Positions 24,816 through 33,433 of a DNA stretch of 64,000 bases are shown piece after piece; the first letter of the stretch is position 1; every line of letters begins with the position of its first letter. Source of the stretch: Streptomyces sp. SS1-1. GTDB taxonomy: Bacteria; Actinomycetota; Actinomycetes; Streptomycetales; Streptomycetaceae. The notes under the pieces are model-generated. The model worked only from the letters and a program-made list of their open reading frames with translations. It had not been told where the DNA came from and made no database searches. A program made the position numbers and the translations under genes. Location: NCBI RefSeq assembly GCF_008973465.1, contig NZ_WBXN01000004.1:6364501-6428500 (forward strand), written 5' to 3'.

Positions 24816-25832
24816 ATGGACCGCTCTTACCCCCGCTCGCGCAAGCTGGCCTCCGTCGTGGCCGTGGCCGCCGCGGCCGCGCTCACCCTCGCAGGCTGCT
24901 CCAGCAGCTCCGGCGGCAAGGACGCCGAGGAGGGCGGGGCGAACGCCTCTGCGGGCAAGGCCGACACGCCCCGTATGACGGTCGCCCTGGTGACGCACCA
25001 GTCGCCCGGCGACACCTTCTGGGACATCGTCCGCAAGGGCGCCGAGGCGGCCGCCGCCAAGGACAACATCAAGCTGATCTACTCCGCCGACCCCAACGCC
25101 GGCAGCCAGGCCAACCTGGTGCAGAACGCGATCGACCAGAAGGTCGACGGCATCGCGATCACCCTGGCCAAGCCGGACGCCCTCAAGGACGTCGTGAGCA
25201 AGGCCAAGGCGCAGAACATCCCCGTCGTCGGCCTGAACTCCGGCGTCAGCGAGTGGCAGAAGCTCGGCCTGACGGAGTTCTTCGGGCAGGACGAGACGGT
25301 GGCCGGCGAGGCCCTCGGCAAGCGGCTGAACGAGTCCGGCGCCAAGAAGGCCGTCTGTGTCATCCAGGAGCAGGGCAACATCGGCCTCACCCAGCGCTGC
25401 GACGGTGTGAAGAAGACGTTCGAGGGCGACCTGGAGACCCTGAACGTCAATGGCACGGACATGCCGAGCGTGAAGTCCACGATCACCGCCAAACTGAAGA
25501 CGGACAGTGACATCGACTACGTCGTCGCCCTCGGCGCCCCGTTCGCGCTGACGTCGGTGCAGTCGGTGTCCGAGGCCGGCAGCAAGGCGAAGGTCGCGAC
25601 CTTCGACCTCAACAAGGACCTGACCAAGTCGATCAGCAAGGGCGACATCGAGTTCGCGGTCGACCAGCAGCCCTACCTCCAGGGCTACCTGGCCATCGAC
25701 TCCCTGTGGCTGTACAAGAACAACGGCAACTACATGGGCGGCGGCGAGGCCCCGGTGCTGACCGGCCCGGCGTTCGTCGACAAGTCGAACGTCGAGACCA
25801 TCGACAAGTTCGCCGCGAAGGGCACCCGGTGA
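24816..25832 (+). CDS. sugar/inositol ABC transporter substrate-binding lipoprotein
   Basis: 338 residues. The signal peptide ends in LTLAGC, so it is a lipid-anchored binding protein outside the membrane. The mature part, after a Ser/Gly/Ala linker, is a type 1 periplasmic binding fold (Peripla_BP_4): TVALVTHQSPGDTFWDIV at the start, VDGIAITLAKPDAL in the middle, and AVDQQPYLQGYLAIDSLWL near the end. Being the first gene of the rightward iol arm, with permease and ATPase following, it most likely binds myo-inositol. It has an RBS GGTGCTGGAAAG region before ATG 24816. Its stop overlaps the permease start. Confidence 0.88.
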   Translation: MDRSYPRSRKLASVVAVAAAAALTLAGCSSSSGGKDAEEGGANASAGKADTPRMTVALVTHQSPGDTFWDIVRKGAEAAAAKDNIKLIYSADPNAGSQANLVQNAIDQKVDGIAITLAKPDALKDVVSKAKAQNIPVVGLNSGVSEWQKLGLTEFFGQDETVAGEALGKRLNESGAKKAVCVIQEQGNIGLTQRCDGVKKTFEGDLETLNVNGTDMPSVKSTITAKLKTDSDIDYVVALGAPFALTSVQSVSEAGSKAKVATFDLNKDLTKSISKGDIEFAVDQQPYLQGYLAIDSLWLYKNNGNYMGGGEAPVLTGPAFVDKSNVETIDKFAAKGTR

Positions 25833-26911
25833 TGAGCATGACCCGACAGGCTGAGCCGGCGGTGACCCCACCGCCGGCCCCCGGCCCGGGCAAGGAGACC
25901 GACGGGCGGACCGCCCGGCGCCCGCTGGCGCTGCGTCTGCTGGCCCGGCCCGAGGTGGGCGTCTTCCTCGGCGCCGTCGCGGTGCTGGTCTTCTTCCTCG
26001 TCACGGCGCCCGCCGTGCGCGACGGCAGCTCGATGGCGAACATCCTGTACCAGTCGTCGACCATCGGGATCATGGCGCTGCCCGTGGCCCTGCTGATGAT
26101 CGGCGGCGAGTTCGACCTCTCCGCCGGCGTCGCCGTCATCACCTCCGCCCTGACCGCGAGCATGGTCAGCTACCAGCTGACGATGAACGTCTGGGTCGGC
26201 GTGATCGTCGCCCTCGTCGTCTCGCTCGGCGTCGGCCTGTTCAACGGCTGGATGCTGGTCAAGACCGGACTGCCGAGCTTCCTGGTCACCCTGGGCACCT
26301 TCCTGATCCTCCAGGGCGTCAACCTCGCCGTGACCAAGCTGGTCACCGGGAACGTCGCCACGGACGACATCAGCGACATGGACGGCTTCGACCAGGCCAA
26401 GGCGCTGTTCGCCTCGTCCTTCGAGGTCGGCGGCGTCAACGTGAAGATCACCGTCGTCTGGTGGCTGGTCTTCGCCGCCCTCGCCACCTGGGTGCTGCTG
26501 CGCACCAAGTACGGCAACTGGATCTTCGCCGTCGGCGGCAACAAGGACAGCGCGCGGGCCGTCGGTGTCCCCGTGACCTTCACCAAGATCTCGCTGTTCA
26601 TGCTGGTCGGGTTCGGCGCCTGGTTCGTCGGCATGCACCAGCTGTTCTCGTTCAACACCGTGCAGTCCGGTGAGGGCGTCGGCCAGGAGCTCATCTACAT
26701 CGCGGCGGCGGTCATCGGCGGCTGTCTGCTCACCGGCGGAGCCGGCTCGGCGATCGGCCCGGTCTTCGGCGCCTTCATGTTCGGCATGGTCCAGCAGGGC
26801 ATCGTCTACGCCGGCTGGAACCCCGACTGGTTCAAGGCGTTCCTCGGCGTGATGCTCCTCGGCGCCGTCCTCATCAACCAGTGGGTCCAGCGCACGGCGA
26901 CCAGGAGGTGA
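25832..26911 (+). CDS. inositol-type ABC transporter permease
   Basis: 359 residues, a member of the RbsC-like BPD_transp_2 family. A polar N-terminus of about 45 residues precedes roughly ten membrane segments. MALPVALLMIGGEFDLSAG is the conserved core block (GGxDLS), and NWIFAVGGNKDSARAVGVPV is the second signature. VIGGCLLTGGAGSAIGPVFG follows near the end. It forms the membrane channel with the neighbouring binding protein and ATPase. ATG 25832 overlaps the preceding TGA by one base. Confidence 0.88.
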   Translation: MSMTRQAEPAVTPPPAPGPGKETDGRTARRPLALRLLARPEVGVFLGAVAVLVFFLVTAPAVRDGSSMANILYQSSTIGIMALPVALLMIGGEFDLSAGVAVITSALTASMVSYQLTMNVWVGVIVALVVSLGVGLFNGWMLVKTGLPSFLVTLGTFLILQGVNLAVTKLVTGNVATDDISDMDGFDQAKALFASSFEVGGVNVKITVVWWLVFAALATWVLLRTKYGNWIFAVGGNKDSARAVGVPVTFTKISLFMLVGFGAWFVGMHQLFSFNTVQSGEGVGQELIYIAAAVIGGCLLTGGAGSAIGPVFGAFMFGMVQQGIVYAGWNPDWFKAFLGVMLLGAVLINQWVQRTATRR

Positions 26912-26916
26912 CCGAC

Positions 26917-27855
26917 ATGACCACCGAAGGAAACGGCACCCAGGGTGCCGAGGTGAAGGACCAGGCCCCCGAGGACCGGACCTCCGAGGACCGGACCCCC
27001 GAGGGGGGAGCCCCGCTCGTCGAACTGCGCGGCGCGGGCAAGTCCTACGGCAACATCCGCGCCCTGCACGGCGTCGACCTGAAGGTCTTCCCCAGCCAGG
27101 TCACCTGCGTCCTGGGCGACAACGGCGCCGGCAAGTCCACCCTCATCAAGATCATCTCGGGGCTGCACCAGCACACCGAGGGCGAGTTCCTCGTCGACGG
27201 CACCCCCGTGCGCTTCTCCACCCCGCGCGAGGCCCTCGACAAGGGCATCGCCACCGTCTACCAGGACCTCGCCGTCGTCCCGCTGATGCCGGTCTGGCGC
27301 AACTTCTTCCTCGGCTCCGAGATGACCAAGGGCCCCTGGCCCCTGCGCCGCCTCGACATCCAGCGGATGAAGAAGACCGCCGACGAGGAACTGCGCAACA
27401 TGGGCATCGTCCTGGACGACCTGGAGCAGCCCATCGGCACGCTCTCCGGCGGCCAGCGCCAGTGCGTGGCGATCGCCCGCGCCGTCTACTTCGGCGCCCG
27501 CGTCCTCATCCTGGACGAGCCCACCGCCGCCCTCGGCGTCAAGCAGTCCGGCGTCGTCCTGAAATACATCGCCGCCGCCCGCGACCGCGGCCTCGGCGTC
27601 ATCTTCATCACCCACAACCCGCACCACGCCTACATGGTCGGCGACCACTTCAGCGTCCTGCGCCTCGGCACCATGGAGCTCAACGCCTCCCGCGACGAGG
27701 TCAGCCTCGAAGAGCTCACCAACCACATGGCCGGCGGCACCGAACTCGCCGCGCTCAAGCACGAACTGTCGCAGGTCCGCGGCGTCGACGTCGAGGAGCT
27801 CCCGGAAGCCGACGCCCTCACCGCACCCGTGGCCTCCTCGGAAGGGAAGTCCTGA
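26917..27855 (+). CDS. inositol-type ABC transporter ATP-binding protein
   Basis: 312 residues, a single ABC domain rather than the double domain of RbsA. Walker A is GDNGAGKSTL near residue 70, the signature is LSGGQRQC near residue 175, and Walker B is VLILDEPTAALGV. FITHNPHHAYMVGDHFSVL holds the switch His. The N-terminal 30 residues are acidic repeats (EDRTSEDRTPE). AGGAGG lies 8 nt before ATG 26917. It energises import by the two upstream proteins. The stop is followed one base later by the dehydratase-type gene. Confidence 0.88.
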   Translation: MTTEGNGTQGAEVKDQAPEDRTSEDRTPEGGAPLVELRGAGKSYGNIRALHGVDLKVFPSQVTCVLGDNGAGKSTLIKIISGLHQHTEGEFLVDGTPVRFSTPREALDKGIATVYQDLAVVPLMPVWRNFFLGSEMTKGPWPLRRLDIQRMKKTADEELRNMGIVLDDLEQPIGTLSGGQRQCVAIARAVYFGARVLILDEPTAALGVKQSGVVLKYIAAARDRGLGVIFITHNPHHAYMVGDHFSVLRLGTMELNASRDEVSLEELTNHMAGGTELAALKHELSQVRGVDVEELPEADALTAPVASSEGKS

Positions 27856-27856
27856 C

Positions 27857-28759
27857 ATGCCCGCAGCGCTGGACCGTATCCGGGTCGGCTCCGCCCCCGA
27901 CTCCTGGGGCGTCTGGTTCCCCGACGACCCGGCCCAGGTGCCCTGGGACCGCTTCCTCGACGAGGTCGCCGAGGCCGGCTACGACTGGATCGAGCTGGGC
28001 CCGTACGGCTACCTGCCCACCGACCCGGCCCGGCTGACCGACGAGATCACCCGGCGCGGCCTCAAGGTCTCCGCCGGCACCATCTTCACCGGCCTGCACC
28101 GCGGCCCCGGCGTCTGGGACTCCACCTGGGAGCACGTCAGCGAGGTCGCCTCGCTCACCCAGGCCATGGGCGCCAAGCACCTCGTCGTCATCCCGTCCTT
28201 CTGGCGCGACGACAAGACCGCCGAGATCCTGGAGCCCTCCGAGCTCACCGCCGAGCAGTGGGGGCACCTCACCCAGGGCATGGAACGGCTCGGCCGCGAG
28301 GTGCGCGAGCGGTTCGGGCTGGACATCGTCGTCCACCCGCACGCCGACACCCACATCGACACCGAGGCCCACGTCGAGCGCTTCCTCGACTCGACCGACT
28401 CCGACCTGGTCAACCTGTGCCTGGACACCGGGCACTACGCCTACTGCGGCGGCGACAGCGTCAAGCTGATCGAGACCTACGGCGAGCGCATCGGCTATCT
28501 GCACCTCAAGCAGGTCGACCCGGACATCCTCGCGGACGTCGTGAAGAACGAGGTCCCCTTCGGCCCCGCCGTGGCCCGCGGCGTCATGTGCGAGCCCCCG
28601 GCCGGCGTGCCGGAGCTCGGCCCGGTCCTTCAGGCCGCGCAGAAGCTGGACGTCGACCTGTTCGCGATCGTCGAGCAGGACATGTACCCCTGCGAGCCGG
28701 ACAAGCCCCTGCCCATCGCGGTCCGCACCCGCAGGTTCCTCCGGTCCTGCGGCGCCTGA
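27857..28759 (+). CDS. TIM-barrel inosose dehydratase/isomerase (IolE/IolI type)
   Basis: 300 residues, AP-endonuclease-2-like TIM barrel. It opens with IRVGSAPDSWGVWFPDDP. VVHPHADTHIDTEAHVERFL, LCLDTGHYAYCGGD and YLHLKQVD carry the metal-binding Glu, Asp and His set of this superfamily. In iol clusters such proteins act as 2-keto-myo-inositol (inosose) dehydratase IolE or as inosose isomerase IolI. Since no other dehydratase is seen in the cluster, the IolE role is likely. The cytoplasmic gene is coupled to the ABC importer genes (1-bp gap) and followed by an inositol dehydrogenase. Confidence 0.8.
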   Translation: MPAALDRIRVGSAPDSWGVWFPDDPAQVPWDRFLDEVAEAGYDWIELGPYGYLPTDPARLTDEITRRGLKVSAGTIFTGLHRGPGVWDSTWEHVSEVASLTQAMGAKHLVVIPSFWRDDKTAEILEPSELTAEQWGHLTQGMERLGREVRERFGLDIVVHPHADTHIDTEAHVERFLDSTDSDLVNLCLDTGHYAYCGGDSVKLIETYGERIGYLHLKQVDPDILADVVKNEVPFGPAVARGVMCEPPAGVPELGPVLQAAQKLDVDLFAIVEQDMYPCEPDKPLPIAVRTRRFLRSCGA

Positions 28760-28784
28760 CGCCCCCGAGAGGACGCCGAACACC

Positions 28785-29807
28785 ATGCCCCACCGTCCGG
28801 ACGACCTGGGCGTCGCCGTCATCGGCACCGGCAGGATGGGCGCCGACCATGTGCGCCGCGTCCGGCAGACCGTCAGCGGGGCCCGCGTGACCGCCGTCGT
28901 GGACGTCGACCGGGGACGCGCCGAGGCCGTCGCGTCCCGGGCCGGCGGCTGCGCCGTGCACACCGACCCGGCCGCCGCGATGGCCTCACCCGACGTCGAC
29001 GCGGTGATCGTCGCCTCACCCGGCCCCGCCCACGAGGCGGCGCTCATGGCGGCGTTCGAGCACGGTCTGCCGGTCCTGTGCGAGAAGCCGCTCACCCCGG
29101 ACCCGGCCGCCGCGCTCCGGATCGTCGAGGCCGAGTGCGCGCTCGGCCGGCGCCGGGTCCAGGTCGGCTTCATGCGGCGCTACGACGCCGAGTACGCGCG
29201 GCTGAAGGCGCTGCTGGACACGGGCCGGCTGGGCCGCCCGCTGCTGCTGCACCACCGGCACCGCAATGTGGCGAGCCCGTCCGGCTGGACCTCCTCGATG
29301 CTGATCGAGGACTCCGTGTCCCACGAGATGGACGTGACCCGCTGGCTCCTCGGCCACGAGATCACGTCCGTCACCGTGCTCACCCCGACACCGTCCGGCG
29401 ATGCTCCCGCCGGCCTGCGCGACCCCCAGTTCGTCGTCTTCGAGACGGACGGCGGAGCGGTCGCCGACGTCGAGATCTTCGTCAACTGCGGCTTCGGCTA
29501 CCAGGTCCAGGCCGAGGTCGTCTGCGAACGCGGCACCGCCCGCGTCGGCGACGCCCACGCCCTGGTCACCCAGACCGCCGGCCACTGGGGCGGCACCATC
29601 GCCCAGGACTACCTGGAACGCTTCGCCGACGCCTACGACCGCGAGGTCCAGGCATGGGTCGACGCCACCCGCCGGGGCGAGGTGACGGGCCCGAGCGCCT
29701 GGGACGGCTACGCCGTCGCGGCGGTGTCGGCGGCGGGCGTACGGGCCCTGGAGCGGGGCGGCCGGGCCGTGGTCGAGCTTCCGGAGCGGCCAGCCATGTA
29801 CCGGTGA
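28785..29807 (+). CDS. iolG: inositol 2-dehydrogenase (Gfo/Idh/MocA family)
   Basis: 340 residues. VAVIGTGRMGADHVRRV is the Rossmann NAD site, LCEKPLT the conserved EKP with catalytic Lys near residue 105, and VGFMRRYDAEY the family motif seen in inositol dehydrogenases. SVSHEMDVTRWLLG contains the HD-type catalytic block. It oxidises an inositol isomer to the inosose. It is the last gene of the rightward iol arm, 25 bp after the dehydratase gene. A second paralogue at 33434 has similar motifs, so the two may handle different inositol isomers or sugars. Confidence 0.85.
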   Translation: MPHRPDDLGVAVIGTGRMGADHVRRVRQTVSGARVTAVVDVDRGRAEAVASRAGGCAVHTDPAAAMASPDVDAVIVASPGPAHEAALMAAFEHGLPVLCEKPLTPDPAAALRIVEAECALGRRRVQVGFMRRYDAEYARLKALLDTGRLGRPLLLHHRHRNVASPSGWTSSMLIEDSVSHEMDVTRWLLGHEITSVTVLTPTPSGDAPAGLRDPQFVVFETDGGAVADVEIFVNCGFGYQVQAEVVCERGTARVGDAHALVTQTAGHWGGTIAQDYLERFADAYDREVQAWVDATRRGEVTGPSAWDGYAVAAVSAAGVRALERGGRAVVELPERPAMYR

Positions 29808-29898
29808 CGAACACGGCCCGTTCGTAGCCGACCCTCCTGTTGCTTCAATGCCACCCTTGATCACCGGCAGTGTGCGCAACGTGACACAACACCCGCTA

Positions 29899-29926
29899 GG
29901 ATCCCCGTCTCGAAGAGGGGGGATCC
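29899..29926 (+). promoter_or_regulatory. hairpin enclosing the ribosome site of the NUDIX gene
   Basis: GGATCCCC (29899-29906) pairs perfectly with GGGGATCC (29919-29926), with a 12-nt loop. The right arm contains the GGGGGGA Shine-Dalgarno and ends one base before the GTG at 29928. A TAGGAT at 29897-29902 could be the -10 box of the promoter, in which case only part of the left arm would be transcribed. Confidence 0.5.
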
Positions 29927-29927
29927 T

Positions 29928-30731
29928 GTGCTCGAGGACATCGCCGTTCGCGTAGCCGTCACAGTCGCCGCGGCACTGGTCATGTACATCGGCAAGACGC
30001 TCTGGCAGAACCGGCGGCATCTCCATCTGCTGGTACTCCTGTTCACACCATGGCGGCGCGTACGCCTATCGGTGGCCGTGCTCCTGCGGCTCGACGACGA
30101 AGACTGCTACGTCCTGTTCGACTCGCCCACGCGTCCGGCCACCTTCGGCCCGCCCGGGGGAGTGGTCAAGTATTACGAGTCGGGTCGCCGCAAGTTGGAC
30201 AAGCTGGGCTTCGAGTGTGAGGAGCGCAGCCAGGAGGTGATGCGGTGCGACTTACGTGGCTTCGTACGAGCGGTCAAGGTGCCGGACTTCGCACGTTGGT
30301 TGTATGGCGGGTCCGGCCGTGAGCCGGCGTCGGACTGCCTGCGCCGTGAACTCGTTGAGGAGGTGGCCGAGATCGGTCACCCAGAGTTGGCTCCCTCGGT
30401 CGCGTCCATCAACTTCACCCTGGTGCGCCGGGTGGTGGACGGTCCGATGAAGGTCGCTGGAGCGCCGTACCGGCAGGTCCGGTTCTTCGAGGTGTACGAC
30501 CTCATGCTTGAGAAACCAGAAGCCCTCGAACTCCGTGCGGCGTTGCTCGTGCTCGCGCGTGACCCCTTGGAAGAGCACATCATCGCGGTGAGCCGGCAGG
30601 GCATCGCCTTGGGGCGAGAGGGCGCGCACATGGTGCTGCCGCAATCCGCCTTCCTGATCGGCGACGAGCGCTTTCGTGAGGACATCCATCCGGTGCGGCG
30701 GCCTACCACCGGGCAGGCGGAAACCCGGTGA
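29928..30731 (+). CDS. membrane-anchored NUDIX protein resembling SMODS-associated NUDIX family
   Basis: 267 residues. Two N-terminal hydrophobic helices (about 6-22, AVTVAAALVMYIG, and 33-50, HLLVLLFTPWRR) anchor it. The rest is a NUDIX fold: ATFGPPGGVVKYYES is the loop before the box, and EPASDCLRRELVEEVAEIG is the box, with RExxEE intact but the leading and final glycines altered. This arrangement fits the SMODS-associated NUDIX family proposed to sense or process nucleotide signals in conflict systems. GTG start after GGGGGGA. The stop overlaps the next GTG (GTGA), so the two proteins are made together. Codons are less GC-biased than in the iol genes on both sides. The function is unproven. 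Confidence 0.65.
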   Translation: MLEDIAVRVAVTVAAALVMYIGKTLWQNRRHLHLLVLLFTPWRRVRLSVAVLLRLDDEDCYVLFDSPTRPATFGPPGGVVKYYESGRRKLDKLGFECEERSQEVMRCDLRGFVRAVKVPDFARWLYGGSGREPASDCLRRELVEEVAEIGHPELAPSVASINFTLVRRVVDGPMKVAGAPYRQVRFFEVYDLMLEKPEALELRAALLVLARDPLEEHIIAVSRQGIALGREGAHMVLPQSAFLIGDERFREDIHPVRRPTTGQAETR

Positions 30732-33373
30732 GCGAGGACCTTCTGACGCTGCTGTACCGCCAGACGCTCGCGCTGAACTTCCCGTTCACCCCAGACCTTC
30801 TGGACCGGGTCACGGATTTCTGCCCGGACCGTACCTTTCAAGAACTGCTGGACCCTCGGACTGCCCTGCGAGCCCTGCCCGTCGTCTGGCGCGCTTCGTA
30901 CAACGAATTGGACCCCGAGCGGGCCATCCTCGTCTGTCTCGCCGTCCGGAATGTCCTGCGACCGGGACCTGCCGTGGTCGGGACGCGTTTCGCCGGGCTG
31001 CGCTGGGATGCCACGTTCTTCCATGTGCAGCTGTACCTAGCCGGGTCGCTCCAGGACTACGCGACGGAACAAATGTCCCAGGGCCGCAGCCGACTGGTCC
31101 GTCCCATGCTCGAAGAGGCGATGCGCTGCTGGGAGACGGTCGAACCCGAGGCGGACCGATTGCTGGCCCCGGAGAGCAAGGCACGACGCATTTGGCGCGG
31201 GAAACGCGGAGTCACCAGGCTTTACCTGGCCCGGAACACCCGGCAGCCCTTCGGCCTCCTGCGGGGAGCCCGCGCGGACCTGGAGTACGCCGAGGCGAAG
31301 AAGGACACCAGCGCGGGGCACTTCACATTTCTACTCGAAGTGCTCACGCGGCTGTCCGACGATCCGGCGGAGCTTCCCGCGATCTGGGATGTGGCCGATG
31401 CTCTGATCGAACGAGCGGGGCCACACGTCGTGGGCTCTTCCCGCTGGCTGGTCACTCTGGGGGAGTACCGGCTCAAGAGGGCACAGTCTCCGCACGCCGA
31501 GCCGGTCGACGGGCTGGACGTCCGATCGGCTTCCGCCTTGTACAGCCAGTTGCGCAACGATCTTCTGCTGGCCGGAGAGGAGAGCAGAGAAGCCCGGGTG
31601 GCGCTGGGCCGGGCGGCCTTGTACTACGCGAAGGTCGTGAAGCTCGCAGGCGGTGCCGACGACGAGGCGGTGATGCTCCTGCACGAAGCGAAGGACGTGC
31701 TCACCGCTTGCCTGGAAGAGAATGCGGCGGCCAGCGGTGGCGACGCGATCGGCGAGAAGTTCCCCTCCGCGCGAGTCACCGGCTTGCTTGGCGAGGTTTG
31801 CCTGCGGCTCCACTCCCTCACACGCGCGCCGAACCACATCGCCGAGGCGATCGAGTGGTTCGAAACGACATCGCAGGATGACCGGGCTCCGGACAACGTG
31901 CACGGCCTGCTGGGCGAGGCTTATCTGCGGCGGGCGCGTACGGGCAGCGAGAGGGACCTCCGGACCGCGCTCGAGTACAAGGCCCGAGCCCGGGACATCG
32001 GTGACCTCAATCCCGGGAACTACAGTGTCTCGGCCGCCGGCCATCACCAACTGTGGCGTTTGACCAGGGCGCCGGAGGAGTTCGCCGCGGCCGTCGACCT
32101 CGCTGTCCAGGCGTGGCAACTTGATCCGCAGTGGCCCTGGCCGCTGATGCAGCTTGCAGAGTTCGCGGCTGCCCGGGCGAGGAAGGGCACGCCGGCCGAT
32201 GGAGCGGACGGGAATCAGCAGGAGAACGAGACACCGGAACTCGGTGATGACGAACACGCGGACCCGAAGGTATCGGAGATCCGTCGCGCGGTCCGCCAGG
32301 GAGATCAGGCCTGGCTCTATCAGGAGGCCGCGTGGACGGCCGTCCACGCCCAGCCCTTCAGGCAAGAGGTCCTCGGGGGACGATCGGAGACCTTCGTACT
32401 CGACGACCCGCAGCGTCTTCTGTCGGCGACACTCGTGCTTAAGCCGACCAGTCGTGGCGAGGCCGAGGCGGAGCGCGATCGCCTGGCGTCTCTGCGGCGG
32501 TATCTGCGAAACACCCGGGCACCGGACTGGATGCTGTTGCCTGTCCCCCTGGCGATGGTCGGTCTTCCCGAAGACTGGCCGACCTCACGTGACCCCGCTC
32601 CGGACACCGCCTTAGCGTCCCGTCGCGCGGTGGGCCGCAGTCTGGCGGCGGTCATCGCGGACGCCTACGAAGGGCGCGAAGCGCACCCGCTCGCAGCGGT
32701 CTCTCGTGCCGTGCGCTATCTGGCGCGCATTCACGTCTGGGCGACCGAGGAGTCCGGACTGCGGAATGGACAGGCCTCAGCCACGGTCACGGACGCCTAT
32801 TCGGGGGTCGCGGGCGACCTGGCCAAACGCGCGGGCCGACTCGGCGTTCCCTTTGCGGACACCCTCGCTGCTCGCTGGAAAACGCTCGCTTCCTTCACAT
32901 CGCCTGCCATGCCGGGTCGCGACGCGCACGCGGAGAACTGGCTGATCACCGATAACGGCAAGATGGTCGCACTCGATCTCGAGCCCCATGGACACCTCCC
33001 ACTGCTCTACGAGGTGGTGCAACTGGTCGAGGACCATGCCGCTCTCGACCTCAAGGACAGCGACTGGCCGGAACGCCAGGCTCTGTGCAGGCTCTACCTG
33101 GACGAGCTGGAGAGCCTTGGCTATCCCGCAGCGGTCACCGATGCGGAAGTGCTGCCTGCCTACCAATCCTTCGCTCTGGTCCGGGCGCTGTTCCTGATGG
33201 AGCATCTTTCGGAGAAATCGGCGGCCGACTCGACCACTTCCACGGGCTCCCGCCGCTGGGCGCGCAGACGCCTCGCCCACGCGCATGGCCTGATGGAACG
33301 CTGCGAGGAAACGGCGGTCGTGCCTGGGCTACGCGACCTGACCGCGGAGTTGAGGGGATTCCTCGACGGCTGA
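30728..33373 (+). CDS. helical-repeat protein fused to APH-like kinase
   Basis: 881 residues, cytoplasmic. Residues about 90-500 are alpha-helical with TPR-like repeats (LLGEVCLRLHSLTRAPNHI, LLGEAYLRRARTGSERDL, AAGHHQLWRLTRAPEEF). An acidic linker near residue 500 follows. The C-terminal part is a kinase-like fold: ATLVLKP (Lys near 570) with an ERDRL helix Glu, GRDAHAENWLI (Asp near 730, Asn five residues later, as in APH enzymes) and MVALDLEP as the metal Asp. The His usually two residues before the catalytic Asp is absent. It is coupled by a 4-bp overlap to the NUDIX gene. The substrate, small molecule or protein, is unknown. Confidence 0.65.
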   Translation: MSEDLLTLLYRQTLALNFPFTPDLLDRVTDFCPDRTFQELLDPRTALRALPVVWRASYNELDPERAILVCLAVRNVLRPGPAVVGTRFAGLRWDATFFHVQLYLAGSLQDYATEQMSQGRSRLVRPMLEEAMRCWETVEPEADRLLAPESKARRIWRGKRGVTRLYLARNTRQPFGLLRGARADLEYAEAKKDTSAGHFTFLLEVLTRLSDDPAELPAIWDVADALIERAGPHVVGSSRWLVTLGEYRLKRAQSPHAEPVDGLDVRSASALYSQLRNDLLLAGEESREARVALGRAALYYAKVVKLAGGADDEAVMLLHEAKDVLTACLEENAAASGGDAIGEKFPSARVTGLLGEVCLRLHSLTRAPNHIAEAIEWFETTSQDDRAPDNVHGLLGEAYLRRARTGSERDLRTALEYKARARDIGDLNPGNYSVSAAGHHQLWRLTRAPEEFAAAVDLAVQAWQLDPQWPWPLMQLAEFAAARARKGTPADGADGNQQENETPELGDDEHADPKVSEIRRAVRQGDQAWLYQEAAWTAVHAQPFRQEVLGGRSETFVLDDPQRLLSATLVLKPTSRGEAEAERDRLASLRRYLRNTRAPDWMLLPVPLAMVGLPEDWPTSRDPAPDTALASRRAVGRSLAAVIADAYEGREAHPLAAVSRAVRYLARIHVWATEESGLRNGQASATVTDAYSGVAGDLAKRAGRLGVPFADTLAARWKTLASFTSPAMPGRDAHAENWLITDNGKMVALDLEPHGHLPLLYEVVQLVEDHAALDLKDSDWPERQALCRLYLDELESLGYPAAVTDAEVLPAYQSFALVRALFLMEHLSEKSAADSTTSTGSRRWARRRLAHAHGLMERCEETAVVPGLRDLTAELRGFLDG

Positions 33374-33433
33374 AGGCAGGCCCGCGACCCTTCCAAAGCG
33401 GCGCGGGCACGTCCTTCTCGCCGAACTTGCCTC

